DNA of 17,021 nucleotides from Eubacteriales bacterium (GTDB lineage: Bacteria; Bacillota; Clostridia; Christensenellales; CAG-138): positions 10,506 to 27,526 of the forward strand of contig JAQVRG010000001.1 in assembly GCA_028701165.1 (NCBI GenBank), in the 5' to 3' direction. The notes below the pieces were generated by a model. The model saw nothing but the letters and a program-made list of their open reading frames with translations. It did no database searches and was not told the origin of the DNA. How positions within the stretch are numbered: position 1 is the stretch's first letter; every line of letters starts with the position of its first letter. Shown here in pieces: positions 1 to 7,828 of the stretch. The position numbers and the translations under genes were made by a program.

Positions 1-30
1 ATGCGGGAAGACATCGCGCGGTATTTGTAA
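1..30 (+). CDS. C-terminal tail of an upstream gene, probably orotidine 5'-phosphate decarboxylase (partial)
   Basis: Frame 1 is open from the window edge and reads MREDIARYL before a TAA stop at 28-30. Only the tail is present, so the ATG at position 1 may be internal. An MREDI-like C-terminus fits type 2 orotidine 5'-phosphate decarboxylase (PyrF) as I remember that family, and pyrF commonly precedes pyrK in clostridial operons. The next gene starts 5 bases after this stop, which supports one transcript. The assignment rests mostly on context. Confidence 0.4.
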   Translation: MREDIARYL

Positions 31-35
31 GCAGT

Positions 36-746
36 ATGCAGACGCTTATCGAAAACGTATCCATCGCGAAGGATGTGTACCGCATGCGCGTGGCGGGCGT
101 GCCGCAGGGCGCGCCGGGGCAGTTTTTCATGCTGCGGGCGGCTGCGGGGCTGGAGCCGTTCTTGTCGCGTCCCATCAGCATCTGCGACGCGGCGGAAACG
201 GAGACGACCTTTGTCTACCGCGTTGTGGGAAGGGGAACGGCGCTACTCTCTTCCCTTCGCGCGCATGACGCGCTTGAGGTTGGCTTGCCGCTTGGCAACG
301 GCTTTCCGCTTTGCGCGGGACGTGCTGTGCTCCTTGGCGGCGGCTTGGGCGTTGCACCGCTTCTTTATCTTGCAAGGCGGCTCACACAGATAGGCGCATA
401 CACATGTGTGTATGCGGGCTATAGCGGCGAACCGTTTCTTTGCGGCGAATACGAGGCGGTTGCGAGCGCGTTCTTTCCGCAGCAGGCCGGCTTCATTACG
501 GACGCTGTGGATTTTTCACTGGATGCGACCTACTATGCCTGTGGCCCCATGCCCATGCTGCGCGCCGCCGCGAAAAAGGCGAAAGAAGCGGGGGCAAGGC
601 TGTATGTTTCGGTGGAGAGCCGCATGGCCTGCGGCACGGGCGCGTGCTTGGGCTGCACCATCCCCACGGCGCACGGCAATCGGCGGGTCTGCAAGGACGG
701 TCCCGTGTTCGACGCGAAAGAGCTGTTTTTTGAGGATAGTCTATGA
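36..746 (+). CDS. pyrK: Dihydroorotate dehydrogenase electron transfer subunit PyrK
   Basis: This is the FAD and [2Fe-2S] subunit of the type 1B dihydroorotate dehydrogenase. It passes electrons from PyrD to NAD+ in UMP synthesis in the cytoplasm. The 236-residue protein has the ferredoxin-reductase layout: a flavin-binding RPIS at residues 45-48, a nucleotide-binding GGGLGVAP at 101-108, CGPMPM at 169-174, and a C-terminal iron-sulfur motif with C199, C204, C207 and C219 (C-x4-C-x2-C-x11-C). All expected ligands are present. The start lies 5 bases after the upstream stop with only a poor Shine-Dalgarno sequence, so translation is probably coupled. Its stop overlaps the pyrD start in an ATGA junction at 743-746, as expected for subunits made in equal amounts. 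Confidence 0.95.
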   Translation: MQTLIENVSIAKDVYRMRVAGVPQGAPGQFFMLRAAAGLEPFLSRPISICDAAETETTFVYRVVGRGTALLSSLRAHDALEVGLPLGNGFPLCAGRAVLLGGGLGVAPLLYLARRLTQIGAYTCVYAGYSGEPFLCGEYEAVASAFFPQQAGFITDAVDFSLDATYYACGPMPMLRAAAKKAKEAGARLYVSVESRMACGTGACLGCTIPTAHGNRRVCKDGPVFDAKELFFEDSL

Positions 747-1648
747 GCAATCGATTGGAAACCACCCTTTGCGGCGTGCGGATGAAAAACCCCGTGGTCG
801 CCGCGAGCGGCGCCTTCGGCTTTGGCGACGCGTACGCGGCGTACTTCGACCCGTCGCTGCTTGGCGGGATCGCGGGTAAGGGCCTTACGCTGCGCCCAAG
901 CGGCGGTAACGGCGGCGTGCGCGTGTGGGAAACGCCGGCGGGGATGCTCAACAGCATCGGTCTTGAAAACCCCGGCGTAGAAGCCTTTGTAAAGACCGAA
1001 GCGCCCCGTATGCGCGCGCTGGGGACGGCGGTGCTTTGCAATCTCGGCGGACATTGTGAAAACGACTATGTCGAGGGCGCGCGGCTTTTAAACGACGCGG
1101 ATATCGACCTTCTCGAACTCAACATCTCCTGCCCCAACCTCAAGGCGGGCGGTATGGCGTTCGGGATGGAGCCGCGTACGGCTGCCGATATTACTAAAAA
1201 GGTCAAGGCGGTGACGCGCTTTCCGCTCGTCGTCAAGCTTACGCCCAACGCGCCCGATCTTGTGGGCGTGGCGAAGGCGTGCGAGGACGCGGGCGCGGAC
1301 GCGTTGAGCCTTGTCAACACCTTTCTAGGTATGGCGATTGACACCAAACGACGGAAGGCTGTGTTCGACAACGTCTATGCGGGGCTGGCCGGACCCTGTG
1401 TGCAGCCCGTCGCGCTTCGCATGGTGCATCAAGTGTGCAAGGCGGTCACGATTCCCGTGATGGGGATGGGCGGTATTCATGACACGGAGAGCGCGCTCGC
1501 GTTTTTGGTGGCCGGCGCTGCGGCGGTGCAGGTGGGAGCGGCGACGTTTGCAAGCCCCATGACCATGCCGCGCATCATCGAGGGGTTACAGGCGTACTGC
1601 GAACAAGAGGGGCTTCAAAACATAAGTGAAATACGCGGCTGCGTCTAG
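743..1648 (+). CDS. pyrD: Dihydroorotate dehydrogenase, type 1B catalytic subunit PyrD
   Basis: This is the FMN-binding TIM-barrel subunit that oxidises dihydroorotate to orotate. With PyrK it forms the NAD+-linked enzyme. At 301 residues it has the family's normal length. The N-terminal segment with RMKNPVVAASGAFG is typical, the loop NISCPN carries the catalytic cysteine C130, NTFLGMAID is the usual substrate-loop region, and GMGGI followed by AGAAAVQVGAA forms the phosphate-binding end of the barrel. A cysteine as catalytic base marks class 1 rather than the membrane-bound class 2 enzyme with serine. The adjacent pyrK makes it 1B. It overlaps pyrK by 4 bases and lies 27 bases before the preferred pyrE start. 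Confidence 0.96.
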   Translation: MSNRLETTLCGVRMKNPVVAASGAFGFGDAYAAYFDPSLLGGIAGKGLTLRPSGGNGGVRVWETPAGMLNSIGLENPGVEAFVKTEAPRMRALGTAVLCNLGGHCENDYVEGARLLNDADIDLLELNISCPNLKAGGMAFGMEPRTAADITKKVKAVTRFPLVVKLTPNAPDLVGVAKACEDAGADALSLVNTFLGMAIDTKRRKAVFDNVYAGLAGPCVQPVALRMVHQVCKAVTIPVMGMGGIHDTESALAFLVAGAAAVQVGAATFASPMTMPRIIEGLQAYCEQEGLQNISEIRGCV

Positions 1649-1665
1649 GCGCGTCCGCGAGCGAT

Positions 1666-1671
1666 GGAGGG
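1666..1671 (+). promoter_or_regulatory. Ribosome binding site that decides the pyrE start
   Basis: GGAGGG ends 4 bases before the ATG at 1676. The alternative in-frame ATG at 1664 begins two bases upstream of this site and could not use it, so the shorter protein is preferred. Confidence 0.7.
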
Positions 1672-1675
1672 AAAT

Positions 1676-2257
1676 ATGACTCAACAGGAAATCATCACCA
1701 TTTTAAAGGACTGCGAGGCGTTTTTGGAGGGGCACTTTCTGCTCTCCTCCGGGCTTCACAGCGGCGGCTACTGCCAGTGCGCGAAGCTTTTGCGCTACCC
1801 GGACAAGGCTGCGAAGGTGCTATGCGAGATCGTGGCGCAGGTAAGGGATTTGGGGATTACCAAGGTATGCGGTCCCGCCATGGGCGGCGTGATCGTAAGC
1901 TACGAGCTTGCTAGACAGCTTGGCGTGGAGAGTATCTTTACCGAACGGAAGGACGGCGTGATGCAGCTGCGGCGCGGCTTTTCTGTGGGCGAAGGCGACA
2001 GAATTCTCATCAGCGAGGACGTGGTGACGACGGGCAAATCCACGATGGAAACGGTGGACGCGCTCACCGCGATGGGCGCTTCTGTCATCGGCGTCGCGTG
2101 CATCGCGGATCGAACCAAGGGCGAAAGCGCGTTGTCGCTGCCCATCTACAGCGCCGTCAAGCTGGATTTCCCCACCTACGAACCCGACGCGTGCCCGCTT
2201 TGCAAGCAAGGCTTGGTGCTTGTCAAGCCCGGCAGCCGCGCGGAGCTGAAGGGGTAG
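1676..2257 (+). CDS. pyrE: Orotate phosphoribosyltransferase PyrE
   Basis: This enzyme joins orotate to PRPP to give orotidine 5'-phosphate, using the product of the PyrK/PyrD enzyme just upstream. The PRPP-binding motif reads ILISEDVVTTGKS, with the acidic pair E114-D115 followed by VVTTGKS. The N-terminal region with GHFLLSSGLHSGGY is the orotate-binding part. The C-terminus has CPLC (C173, C176) before KQGLVLVKPGSR, common in the subgroup of PyrE enzymes shared by clostridia and cyanobacteria. An ATG at 1664 is in frame but lies under the GGAGGG ribosome binding site (1666-1671). The ATG at 1676, 4 bases after that site, is preferred and gives 193 residues. Confidence 0.95.
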   Translation: MTQQEIITILKDCEAFLEGHFLLSSGLHSGGYCQCAKLLRYPDKAAKVLCEIVAQVRDLGITKVCGPAMGGVIVSYELARQLGVESIFTERKDGVMQLRRGFSVGEGDRILISEDVVTTGKSTMETVDALTAMGASVIGVACIADRTKGESALSLPIYSAVKLDFPTYEPDACPLCKQGLVLVKPGSRAELKG

Positions 2258-2273
2258 TAAAGGGAACGCACAA

Positions 2274-3689
2274 ATGAAGCAACTTGAAGATAACCAAGCG
2301 AATGACCTATCGCAAATGATTGACAAAGCGACAAAGGAAGAATTAGCTGCGTTGGTAGAGAAGCATGTAAATACCGACGATAAGTTCCGATACGAGGTGC
2401 TGTCCGCGCTAGGCTCTACAGTCGCACAGGAGCTTGCGGCTGCCAAGGAGCTTATTACTAGCTCTATTCGCAGTAATACGAACAGGGGTTATATAAACTA
2501 TCGCGGCTGTGATGATATTTGCTGCGACATGGATACGGTGGTGGAAAACGCAAAACGCCGAAACAGGCGCGGACAATACGCGGAAGCCATAGACCTGTCG
2601 CTTTATATTGTGCTTGCAGCTGCAAAACTAGCCTCACAAGCGGACAGCAGCTCCGGTGCGCTTAGCTTTACCTTGGAAGATGCGCTGAAGGTTATCGACG
2701 AAAGCACGGCTGCTATACGCGATGAGGAAAGGGCGCAAACAGATGCGCGCAAGGTGCTTGATAGGATTTTGAAAACGGCACGGAATAAGGCCTTTGATGG
2801 ATGGGAGGAATGGCGCTACGCTTTGCTTTGCAGCGCGGCGCGGATATGCGATACAAAAAGCGCGGAGAAGCTAGTCGCCTATTTGGATCAGCAGTTGGTA
2901 CAACTGAAAGACGAAGGGCATCTTCGTGATTTCTATGCTGCTTTGGATGTGGAAACGCGGTATTGTATCAAACGAACCATCGAGGGAAAGGAAGCGGCGC
3001 GACATTTTCTTAACGCGTATCTTGCGCTGGATAGTATTCGAGAACTTGCAGTTCATGAAGATATGGCTGACGGAAGGTATGATAACGCGGAGCGCCTTTG
3101 CCTTGAAAGGGAACGGGAGGATGTCGCGCGCAGTTCTATGCAGCCGAGAAGGTGGAATTATCTTCTGTACGAAATATATACGGATGCCGGTCAGAAGGAA
3201 AAGCAGATCGCGCAAGCGCAGAAGCTGTTTTTGTTAGGTGACATGTCCTACTATGATAAACTGAAAACCCTGCTAATCGAGAACGATCGCTGGGCGATTG
3301 CTTACCCAAAGCTAATGGAAATGGTGAAAGAAAAACAGTCGTACTATTACTATATGCGCTTGCTGGATAAAGAGGGAGAGACAGCGCTATTGATGGAACA
3401 GCTGCGCATGCATCAGGAGCTGGTTTTTGATTATGCAGAGCATCTATCGGGTGCGTATGCTGATGAAATATACCCAATGTGCGAAAAGCTGATACGGCGC
3501 GAGGCGCCGACGTTTTCTGATCGAAAAGGCTACAGGCGCCTGTGTTCGATGCTCCTGTTTCTTAGCAATATTGGCGGCACCGCGCACGCCCTTTCGCTGC
3601 TTGCGGCGCTGCGCGAGAACAACCCCAGACGGCCTGCCATGCTGGATGAACTTAACAAGGCGGAGCGGAAAATGTGGAAGCGGGTTTGA
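2274..3689 (+). CDS. Helical-repeat protein of unknown function, SWIM-protein C-terminal-like
   Basis: A 471-residue soluble protein with no signal peptide or membrane segment, predicted to be almost entirely alpha-helical. The opening segment (KATKEELAALVEKHV, near residues 18-32) and the later pattern of amphipathic helices with an SSG turn near residue 125 resemble the helical C-terminal half of Firmicutes SWIM zinc-finger proteins. No SWIM CxC...CxH motif is present, so only that half would be shared. No catalytic motif was recognised. AAAGGGA upstream serves as ribosome binding site, and the gene starts 16 bases after pyrE, suggesting co-transcription. Its composition is more AT-rich than its neighbours: by hand count, 24 of 60 bases are G or C at 2461-2520 against 36 of 60 at 5521-5580. 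Later acquisition is possible. Confidence 0.75.
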   Translation: MKQLEDNQANDLSQMIDKATKEELAALVEKHVNTDDKFRYEVLSALGSTVAQELAAAKELITSSIRSNTNRGYINYRGCDDICCDMDTVVENAKRRNRRGQYAEAIDLSLYIVLAAAKLASQADSSSGALSFTLEDALKVIDESTAAIRDEERAQTDARKVLDRILKTARNKAFDGWEEWRYALLCSAARICDTKSAEKLVAYLDQQLVQLKDEGHLRDFYAALDVETRYCIKRTIEGKEAARHFLNAYLALDSIRELAVHEDMADGRYDNAERLCLEREREDVARSSMQPRRWNYLLYEIYTDAGQKEKQIAQAQKLFLLGDMSYYDKLKTLLIENDRWAIAYPKLMEMVKEKQSYYYYMRLLDKEGETALLMEQLRMHQELVFDYAEHLSGAYADEIYPMCEKLIRREAPTFSDRKGYRRLCSMLLFLSNIGGTAHALSLLAALRENNPRRPAMLDELNKAERKMWKRV

Positions 3690-3766
3690 TGATTTTGCGG
3701 CATGAAAGAGCTCGTGCGAGAAAGTTCGCTGCGTAAGCTGTGGGGTGAATCGCTTGCCGCTGTATC

Positions 3767-3795
3767 TTGTGCGAAAAAAGAAACCTCGATAGAAT
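3767..3795 (+). promoter_or_regulatory. Possible promoter for the VTC-DUF4956-CotH operon
   Basis: TTGTGC (3767-3772), a 17-base spacer and TAGAAT (3790-3795) lie in the AT-rich gap (3690-3887) before the VTC-domain gene. The -10 matches five of six consensus bases, the -35 only three. Another TATAGT (3797-3802) and a TATTAT (3833-3838) lack good -35 partners. This is the only plausible start for the downstream run of genes if it is not read through from pyrE. The gap otherwise holds no recognised feature. Confidence 0.35.
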
Positions 3796-3875
3796 ATATA
3801 GTATTTCCTGTCAGGTTGTGGTATGTTTTACTTATTATAGCATGATCGACGGGAAATGAAATGGAAGAAAACGTC

Positions 3876-3880
3876 GAGGG
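3876..3880 (+). promoter_or_regulatory. Ribosome binding site that decides the VTC-domain gene start
   Basis: GAGGG lies 7 bases before the ATG at 3888. The upstream in-frame ATG at 3861 has only GGGA before it, so the start at 3888 is preferred, though 3861 cannot be excluded. Confidence 0.55.
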
Positions 3881-3887
3881 TCGCATA

Positions 3888-5333
3888 ATGACCCAACAGG
3901 AGAAGAAGGAAAAACTCGTGCGCGTTCATTTTCGGGACGTGCTCTTATTGGCACAACGCGAGATTCCTGATCGTGCGCGCGCGTATGCGGCGGCGAAGGC
4001 CGCGCTGCGGCGTGCGTGCGCGCTGCTGGACGCGGGGGAGGAGGAGCAGGCGGTTGTCGCGCTGCTGCCCGCGCTGGCGGCGGAGGAGGTCGAGCGGGAA
4101 CGTGCCGAGCTTCTTCGCATTCGTAAAACCGCGTTTTTGCAGACGCATTTTAGGGAGACGCTGCTGCGCGCACAGGCGGCGCTTGCGGAGCATGAGCAAG
4201 CGTACCTTGCTTCCAAGGCGGCGCTGCGGCGCGCGTGCGCGATGTTAGACGCGGGGGCGGACGAGGAAGCGGTTGCGTCTCGCCTTGCAGCGCTTCTTTC
4301 AGAGGAGATCGAAAAGGAGAAGGCGGAGAGTCTGCGCGTTAGCAAGGAACAATTTTTGCGCGCGCATCTGCTCGAATCGCAGCTTCTTGCGCACCGCGAG
4401 CTATCCGATAGAAAAAGAGCCTACGAGGCTGCGAAGGCCGCGCTTCGCGCCGCGTGCGGCTATATCGTAAAGGGCGGCGATACGACGGAGGCAGCGGCGC
4501 GTCTGCCCGCGCTTCTACAAACGGAGATCGTCAGAGCGCGTGGGGATATGCGTCCAACAGCACCCGCGCAGACGGTAAGCGCGTCCGGCGCGCGCCCGGG
4601 CGAAAAGCCGATCCCCAAGCCGCAGCCGCAGCCGCGCCCGGTACAGCTGGACGTACAGCGCGTGGAAAAGAAGTACGCCATGCCGCTTATGGACGCGTAT
4701 CGGTTGCTTGGACGCATGTCGCTGCTGCTGCACAGGGACGAGAACGCACAAAACGGCGCGTATCTAGTACGCTCCCTCTATTTCGATACGGTTTATGACG
4801 GCGATTATTATGAAAAGATGGACGGCCTTTGCGACAGGCGTAAGATACGTCTGCGCGTGTACGACCCGGACGCGGCGAGCGCCAAGCTTGAACTGAAGGA
4901 AAAATTCGGCAATTTGCAGCGCAAACGGAGCATAACGGTAACGCGCGAGGAGGCGAGGCGCATGATGGCGTGCGACTACGCGTGGCTGTACGAGAGACCC
5001 GAGCCCGTGGCGGCGCAGCTGCATCTTTTGCTCAACGAAAACGCCTATGTGCCCAAATGCGTGGTGGAATATGACCGCACCGCCTTCTTTGTGCCGGAAA
5101 ACGACATTCGCATCACCTTTGACGAGCGTGTGCGCGCAAGCGCGGGCGAGCTGGACGTCTTTTCCCCTACGCTTCGCTGTTTGCCCGTGATGGCCGCGGA
5201 CGAGGTCATTCTCGAGGTCAAATACAACGGCTTTCTTTTAAGCTATGTCAAGGAGCTGGCGGGCAACGGCATACAAATGCCCGTATCCGCCAGTAAATAT
5301 ACGCTGTCCCGCGGTGTGAGCGGGCTGTACTAA
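3888..5333 (+). CDS. VTC-type polyphosphate polymerase domain protein with three N-terminal 73-residue repeats
   Basis: A 481-residue cytoplasmic protein in three parts. Residues 8-226 are three tandem repeats of exactly 73 residues, each with a conserved His (14, 87, 160), Tyr (33, 106, 179) and KAALRxAC with Cys 44, 117, 190. Residues about 230-262 form a proline-rich linker. Residues about 263-481 are a VTC/CYTH tunnel-fold domain with VEKKY, RSLYFDT, KIRLRVYD, KLELKEKFGNLQRKRS, EVKYNG and SKYTLS, so the charged residues that bind phosphate chains in VTC proteins appear present. VTC4 of yeast makes polyphosphate from ATP; bacterial members next to DUF4956 and CotH genes are not well understood. 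It lies 20 bases before the DUF4956 gene. The VTC assignment is firm; polymerase activity is inferred. Confidence 0.88.
   Translation: MTQQEKKEKLVRVHFRDVLLLAQREIPDRARAYAAAKAALRRACALLDAGEEEQAVVALLPALAAEEVERERAELLRIRKTAFLQTHFRETLLRAQAALAEHEQAYLASKAALRRACAMLDAGADEEAVASRLAALLSEEIEKEKAESLRVSKEQFLRAHLLESQLLAHRELSDRKRAYEAAKAALRAACGYIVKGGDTTEAAARLPALLQTEIVRARGDMRPTAPAQTVSASGARPGEKPIPKPQPQPRPVQLDVQRVEKKYAMPLMDAYRLLGRMSLLLHRDENAQNGAYLVRSLYFDTVYDGDYYEKMDGLCDRRKIRLRVYDPDAASAKLELKEKFGNLQRKRSITVTREEARRMMACDYAWLYERPEPVAAQLHLLLNENAYVPKCVVEYDRTAFFVPENDIRITFDERVRASAGELDVFSPTLRCLPVMAADEVILEVKYNGFLLSYVKELAGNGIQMPVSASKYTLSRGVSGLY
3909..4565 (+). repeat. Three tandem 219-base coding repeats (73 residues each)
   Basis: Residues 8-80, 81-153 and 154-226 of the VTC-domain protein align without gaps: His 14/87/160, Tyr 33/106/179 and Cys 44/117/190 are each spaced by 73. 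The first two copies share LRRACA-LDAG; the third has diverged to LRAACGYIVKGG. Each copy is a pair of charged amphipathic helices ending in a Glu/Arg-rich segment, suggesting a coiled or helical scaffold. The fold is not one I recognise. Confidence 0.85.
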
Positions 5334-5353
5334 CCATAACGGAGGAACGGAAC

Positions 5354-6031
5354 ATGAAAGAGGTATTGTACCAGTATTTTTCACACTATTCGGGCGCGCT
5401 GACCGTGCAGGACGTGCTGCTAAGCTTCTTGGTGGCGGCGATCATCAGCGTGGTGATCTTCCTTGCCTACCGCCTGACGCACAGCGGCACGACCTATTCC
5501 GCCCGTTTCAACGTGTCGCTTGTGCAGCTGACGCTGGTGACGACGCTGGTGATGAACGTGATCGGCAACAACGTGGCGCTGTCGCTTGGCATGGTGGGCG
5601 CGCTGTCCATCGTGCGCTTTCGTACCGCCATCAAGGATCCGCGCGATACGGCGTACATATTCTGGGGGATCGCCGTGGGTATCTGCTGCGGCGTGGCGGA
5701 ATTCATGATCGCGGGCATAGGCTCCGCCGTGATCCTGTTCTATCTTCTGATCTTCGGGCACGTTAAGAGCAACGAGCGGTTCCTCTTCATCGTGCGCGGC
5801 GCGCTTGCAAGCGCGGAGGAGATCGAAAAGTATGTGGAGACCGTTTTTAGCGGCGCGGCCAAGCTCAAGGTGCAAAATACCACCGAGAGCACCGTGGAAT
5901 TTATCTACGAGGCTTCGCGCAGCATGGTAAACGCCGCCAAGAAGGGCGGCGACCCCGTGAAGGGCGTCTACAAGATCGCGGGGATTACGGCGGCGAATCT
6001 GGTCTGCCAGAACGACGAGATCAACAGCTAG
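5354..6031 (+). CDS. DUF4956 family membrane protein
   Basis: A 225-residue integral membrane protein. Hydrophobic segments at about residues 20-40, 55-85 and 100-135 make roughly four membrane passes, followed by a soluble C-terminal domain of about 85 residues. The signature GMVGALSIVRFRTAIKDPRD followed by IFWGIAVGICCG is the conserved core of the DUF4956 family. The biochemical function is unknown. The family is repeatedly found beside VTC-domain and CotH genes, as here, so the three probably act together; the protein may anchor the VTC domain or carry a product across the membrane (inference). A good GGAGG (5341-5345) lies 8 bases before the ATG. The gap to the CotH gene is 8 bases. Confidence 0.88.
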   Translation: MKEVLYQYFSHYSGALTVQDVLLSFLVAAIISVVIFLAYRLTHSGTTYSARFNVSLVQLTLVTTLVMNVIGNNVALSLGMVGALSIVRFRTAIKDPRDTAYIFWGIAVGICCGVAEFMIAGIGSAVILFYLLIFGHVKSNERFLFIVRGALASAEEIEKYVETVFSGAAKLKVQNTTESTVEFIYEASRSMVNAAKKGGDPVKGVYKIAGITAANLVCQNDEINS

Positions 6032-6039
6032 GACAAGCA

Positions 6040-7641
6040 ATGATGGTAAAGCGTCCGCGTCTGCTTGCGCTGTGCGTGACGATGCTGGTATTGGCGCTGT
6101 CGTTAGCCGCCGATATTTACGTCAAGACCAACGCGAAGCAAAAAGAGCATACCGTATACGACGATCCGCTGCCCAAAGCGCCGGCGGAGGAGGCGCCGTG
6201 CGCCGGTATCGACGCGGACTTTTCCATCAACGACAGCTTTTCTTCGCACCTGCCGCTGGTGGTGCTGGAGCTGAGCGAGGAGCCGCCCGTACAGGTGTAT
6301 TTTGACACGGCGCAAGCCGCCTATCTTCCCATTGAGGGGCTGGAGCCGTATGTGCAGGGCACGCTCTCCATCATCGAGGGGGAACGAAACCGCGTGACGG
6401 ACGCGCCCGCCCTTACGTCGCGCATCAACATCAAGCGCAGGGGCAATTCCTCCATGGTGTACGACAAGGCGCAGTACCTTATCAAGCTGGTGGGGGAGGA
6501 CGGGCTGGACGCGCCGCTGGACATATTCGGCATGGGCGCGGACGAGGAATGGGTGTTGAACGGCAGCATGAGCGATAAGAGCATGATGCGCAACTACCTT
6601 GCCTATCGCGTGATCGACGACATTATGCCCTTTACGCCGGAAAACGTCTACTGCGAGGTGCTGCTAAAGAAGGGCGAGGTTTATAGCTATCAAGGGCTGT
6701 ACCTTTTCGGCGAGAGCGTCAAGAAGGGGGATAGCCGCGTGGACATCGGCGGCTACAATCCTAACGACGATTTTAACGGCTATCTTGTGCGCCGAGACCG
6801 GTATGACGCGGACGCGGTGACGCTGGATACGTGGGCTACGCGCGAGGGGCTCTGCTACGGCAGCCTTGCGCTCAAGTATCCGCCCAAGGCGCGCGTAGAA
6901 TCCAAGATGATCGGGTATGTGGAGCAGGACATCAGCCGCGTGGAGCATGTGCTCTATTCAAACGACCCGCAGGAGTTCGCCCGCTACGCCGACTACATCG
7001 ACGTGGATTCCTTTGTGGATTACTTTTTGTGCAACGAGTTCTTCGGCAACTACGACGCGGGCAACAATTCCACCTATCTCTACAAGGACGAGGGAGAAAA
7101 GCTGCACATAGGGCCGGTGTGGGATTTTGACGGCGATCTTGACAACTACACGGTGGCGGCGATGGATCCTTCGGTGCTCGCCTTTCAGGTCAAGCCGTGG
7201 TTTGAACGCCTCTGCACGGACGACACCTTTATCGATAAGCTGCAGGCGCGCTACGCGGCGCTTCGCCGCAACGAGATGAGCGAAACGCGTGTGCTTGCGC
7301 TGATCGAGCAGATACGCGACTATATAGGCCCCGCGCGGGCGCGCGAATGGATGCGCTGGCGCGCGCAGTATGAGGAGGGCACCATGTTCGATTTGCAGGA
7401 TACCGTCGATCCGCTCACGGGCGAGGTGACGGCGCACCGCCGCACGGACGCCTACGAGCAGGAGCTTTACCGCATGCGCGTGGTGCTAAGAAGGCATGGC
7501 TACATCATTCCCAGCAAGCTCATGGAGCTGCACGAGCTGACGGCGGAGCGTACGGACATTTCTGGGCATCCGGGCGTGCTGCTGATGCTCTGCGCGCTCG
7601 CCTTCGGGCTGCCGCTGCTGTGGATACGCCGGATCGGCTGA
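6040..7641 (+). CDS. CotH kinase family protein with membrane anchors at both ends
   Basis: A 533-residue protein of the CotH family, atypical protein kinases first known from the Bacillus spore coat. Visible family motifs are INIKRRGNSS with YLIKL near residues 127-150, EWVLNGSMSDKSMMRN ending in R184-N185, LYLFGESVKKGDSRVDI, YLVRRDRYD and the metal-binding-like WDFDGDLDN (W361 to N369, with D362 and D364). A membrane segment lies at about residues 5-27 after a basic start, and another at about 511-531 before RRIG. By the positive-inside rule the whole CotH domain would face outward, so it is more like a surface or polymer-modifying enzyme than a cytoplasmic coat kinase. It is tightly spaced after the DUF4956 gene. 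The family call is firm; the target is unknown. Confidence 0.9.
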   Translation: MMVKRPRLLALCVTMLVLALSLAADIYVKTNAKQKEHTVYDDPLPKAPAEEAPCAGIDADFSINDSFSSHLPLVVLELSEEPPVQVYFDTAQAAYLPIEGLEPYVQGTLSIIEGERNRVTDAPALTSRINIKRRGNSSMVYDKAQYLIKLVGEDGLDAPLDIFGMGADEEWVLNGSMSDKSMMRNYLAYRVIDDIMPFTPENVYCEVLLKKGEVYSYQGLYLFGESVKKGDSRVDIGGYNPNDDFNGYLVRRDRYDADAVTLDTWATREGLCYGSLALKYPPKARVESKMIGYVEQDISRVEHVLYSNDPQEFARYADYIDVDSFVDYFLCNEFFGNYDAGNNSTYLYKDEGEKLHIGPVWDFDGDLDNYTVAAMDPSVLAFQVKPWFERLCTDDTFIDKLQARYAALRRNEMSETRVLALIEQIRDYIGPARAREWMRWRAQYEEGTMFDLQDTVDPLTGEVTAHRRTDAYEQELYRMRVVLRRHGYIIPSKLMELHELTAERTDISGHPGVLLMLCALAFGLPLLWIRRIG

Positions 7642-7651
7642 GGGAGGCTGC

Positions 7652-7813
7652 ATGTTTTTCAAAATACCGGATTCGCTGCCGCCCCCGCAGTATTTTCTGC
7701 GGGATTACGCGACGTCGTTCATCATGTGGGCGGTGCGCGGCGCGCTGCTTGCGGGCTTGCTTTTTTCGCTTGCGGTGTGCGTGTGGCTGCTGCATCGTCA
7801 GAAGCGCAAATAG
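7652..7813 (+). CDS. Small single-pass membrane protein, 53 residues
   Basis: An ATG at 7652 follows a good GGGAGG (7642-7647) with a 4-base gap and opens a 53-residue frame ending at TAG 7811-7813. The product starts MFFKIPDSLPPPQYFLRDY, has one hydrophobic helix at about residues 25-47 and ends in a basic HRQKRK tail, so the N-terminus should face outward. It lies 10 bases after the CotH stop and 15 bases before the MBOAT start, with its own ribosome binding site, which argues for a real gene. No family was recognised. Small membrane subunits are known in other cellulose and acylation systems, so a role in assembling the complex is a reasonable guess. Confidence 0.72.
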   Translation: MFFKIPDSLPPPQYFLRDYATSFIMWAVRGALLAGLLFSLAVCVWLLHRQKRK

Positions 7814-7814
7814 C

Positions 7815-7820
7815 GGGAGG
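7815..7820 (+). promoter_or_regulatory. Ribosome binding site supporting a TTG start for the MBOAT gene
   Basis: GGGAGG ends 8 bases before TTG at 7829. No ATG fits this site in frame, and the TTG product begins with LFSSIVFLFYFLP, which matches the usual N-terminus of the family. Confidence 0.75.
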
Positions 7821-7828
7821 GACTGCCT

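Noticed and set aside
3702..3845. 47-residue plus-strand frame (MKELVRESSLRKLWG...) in the gap before the VTC gene
   Set aside because: No ribosome binding site, no known likeness, and the possible promoter lies inside it. The hydrophobic end may be a by-product of AT-rich sequence. Kept as doubtful.
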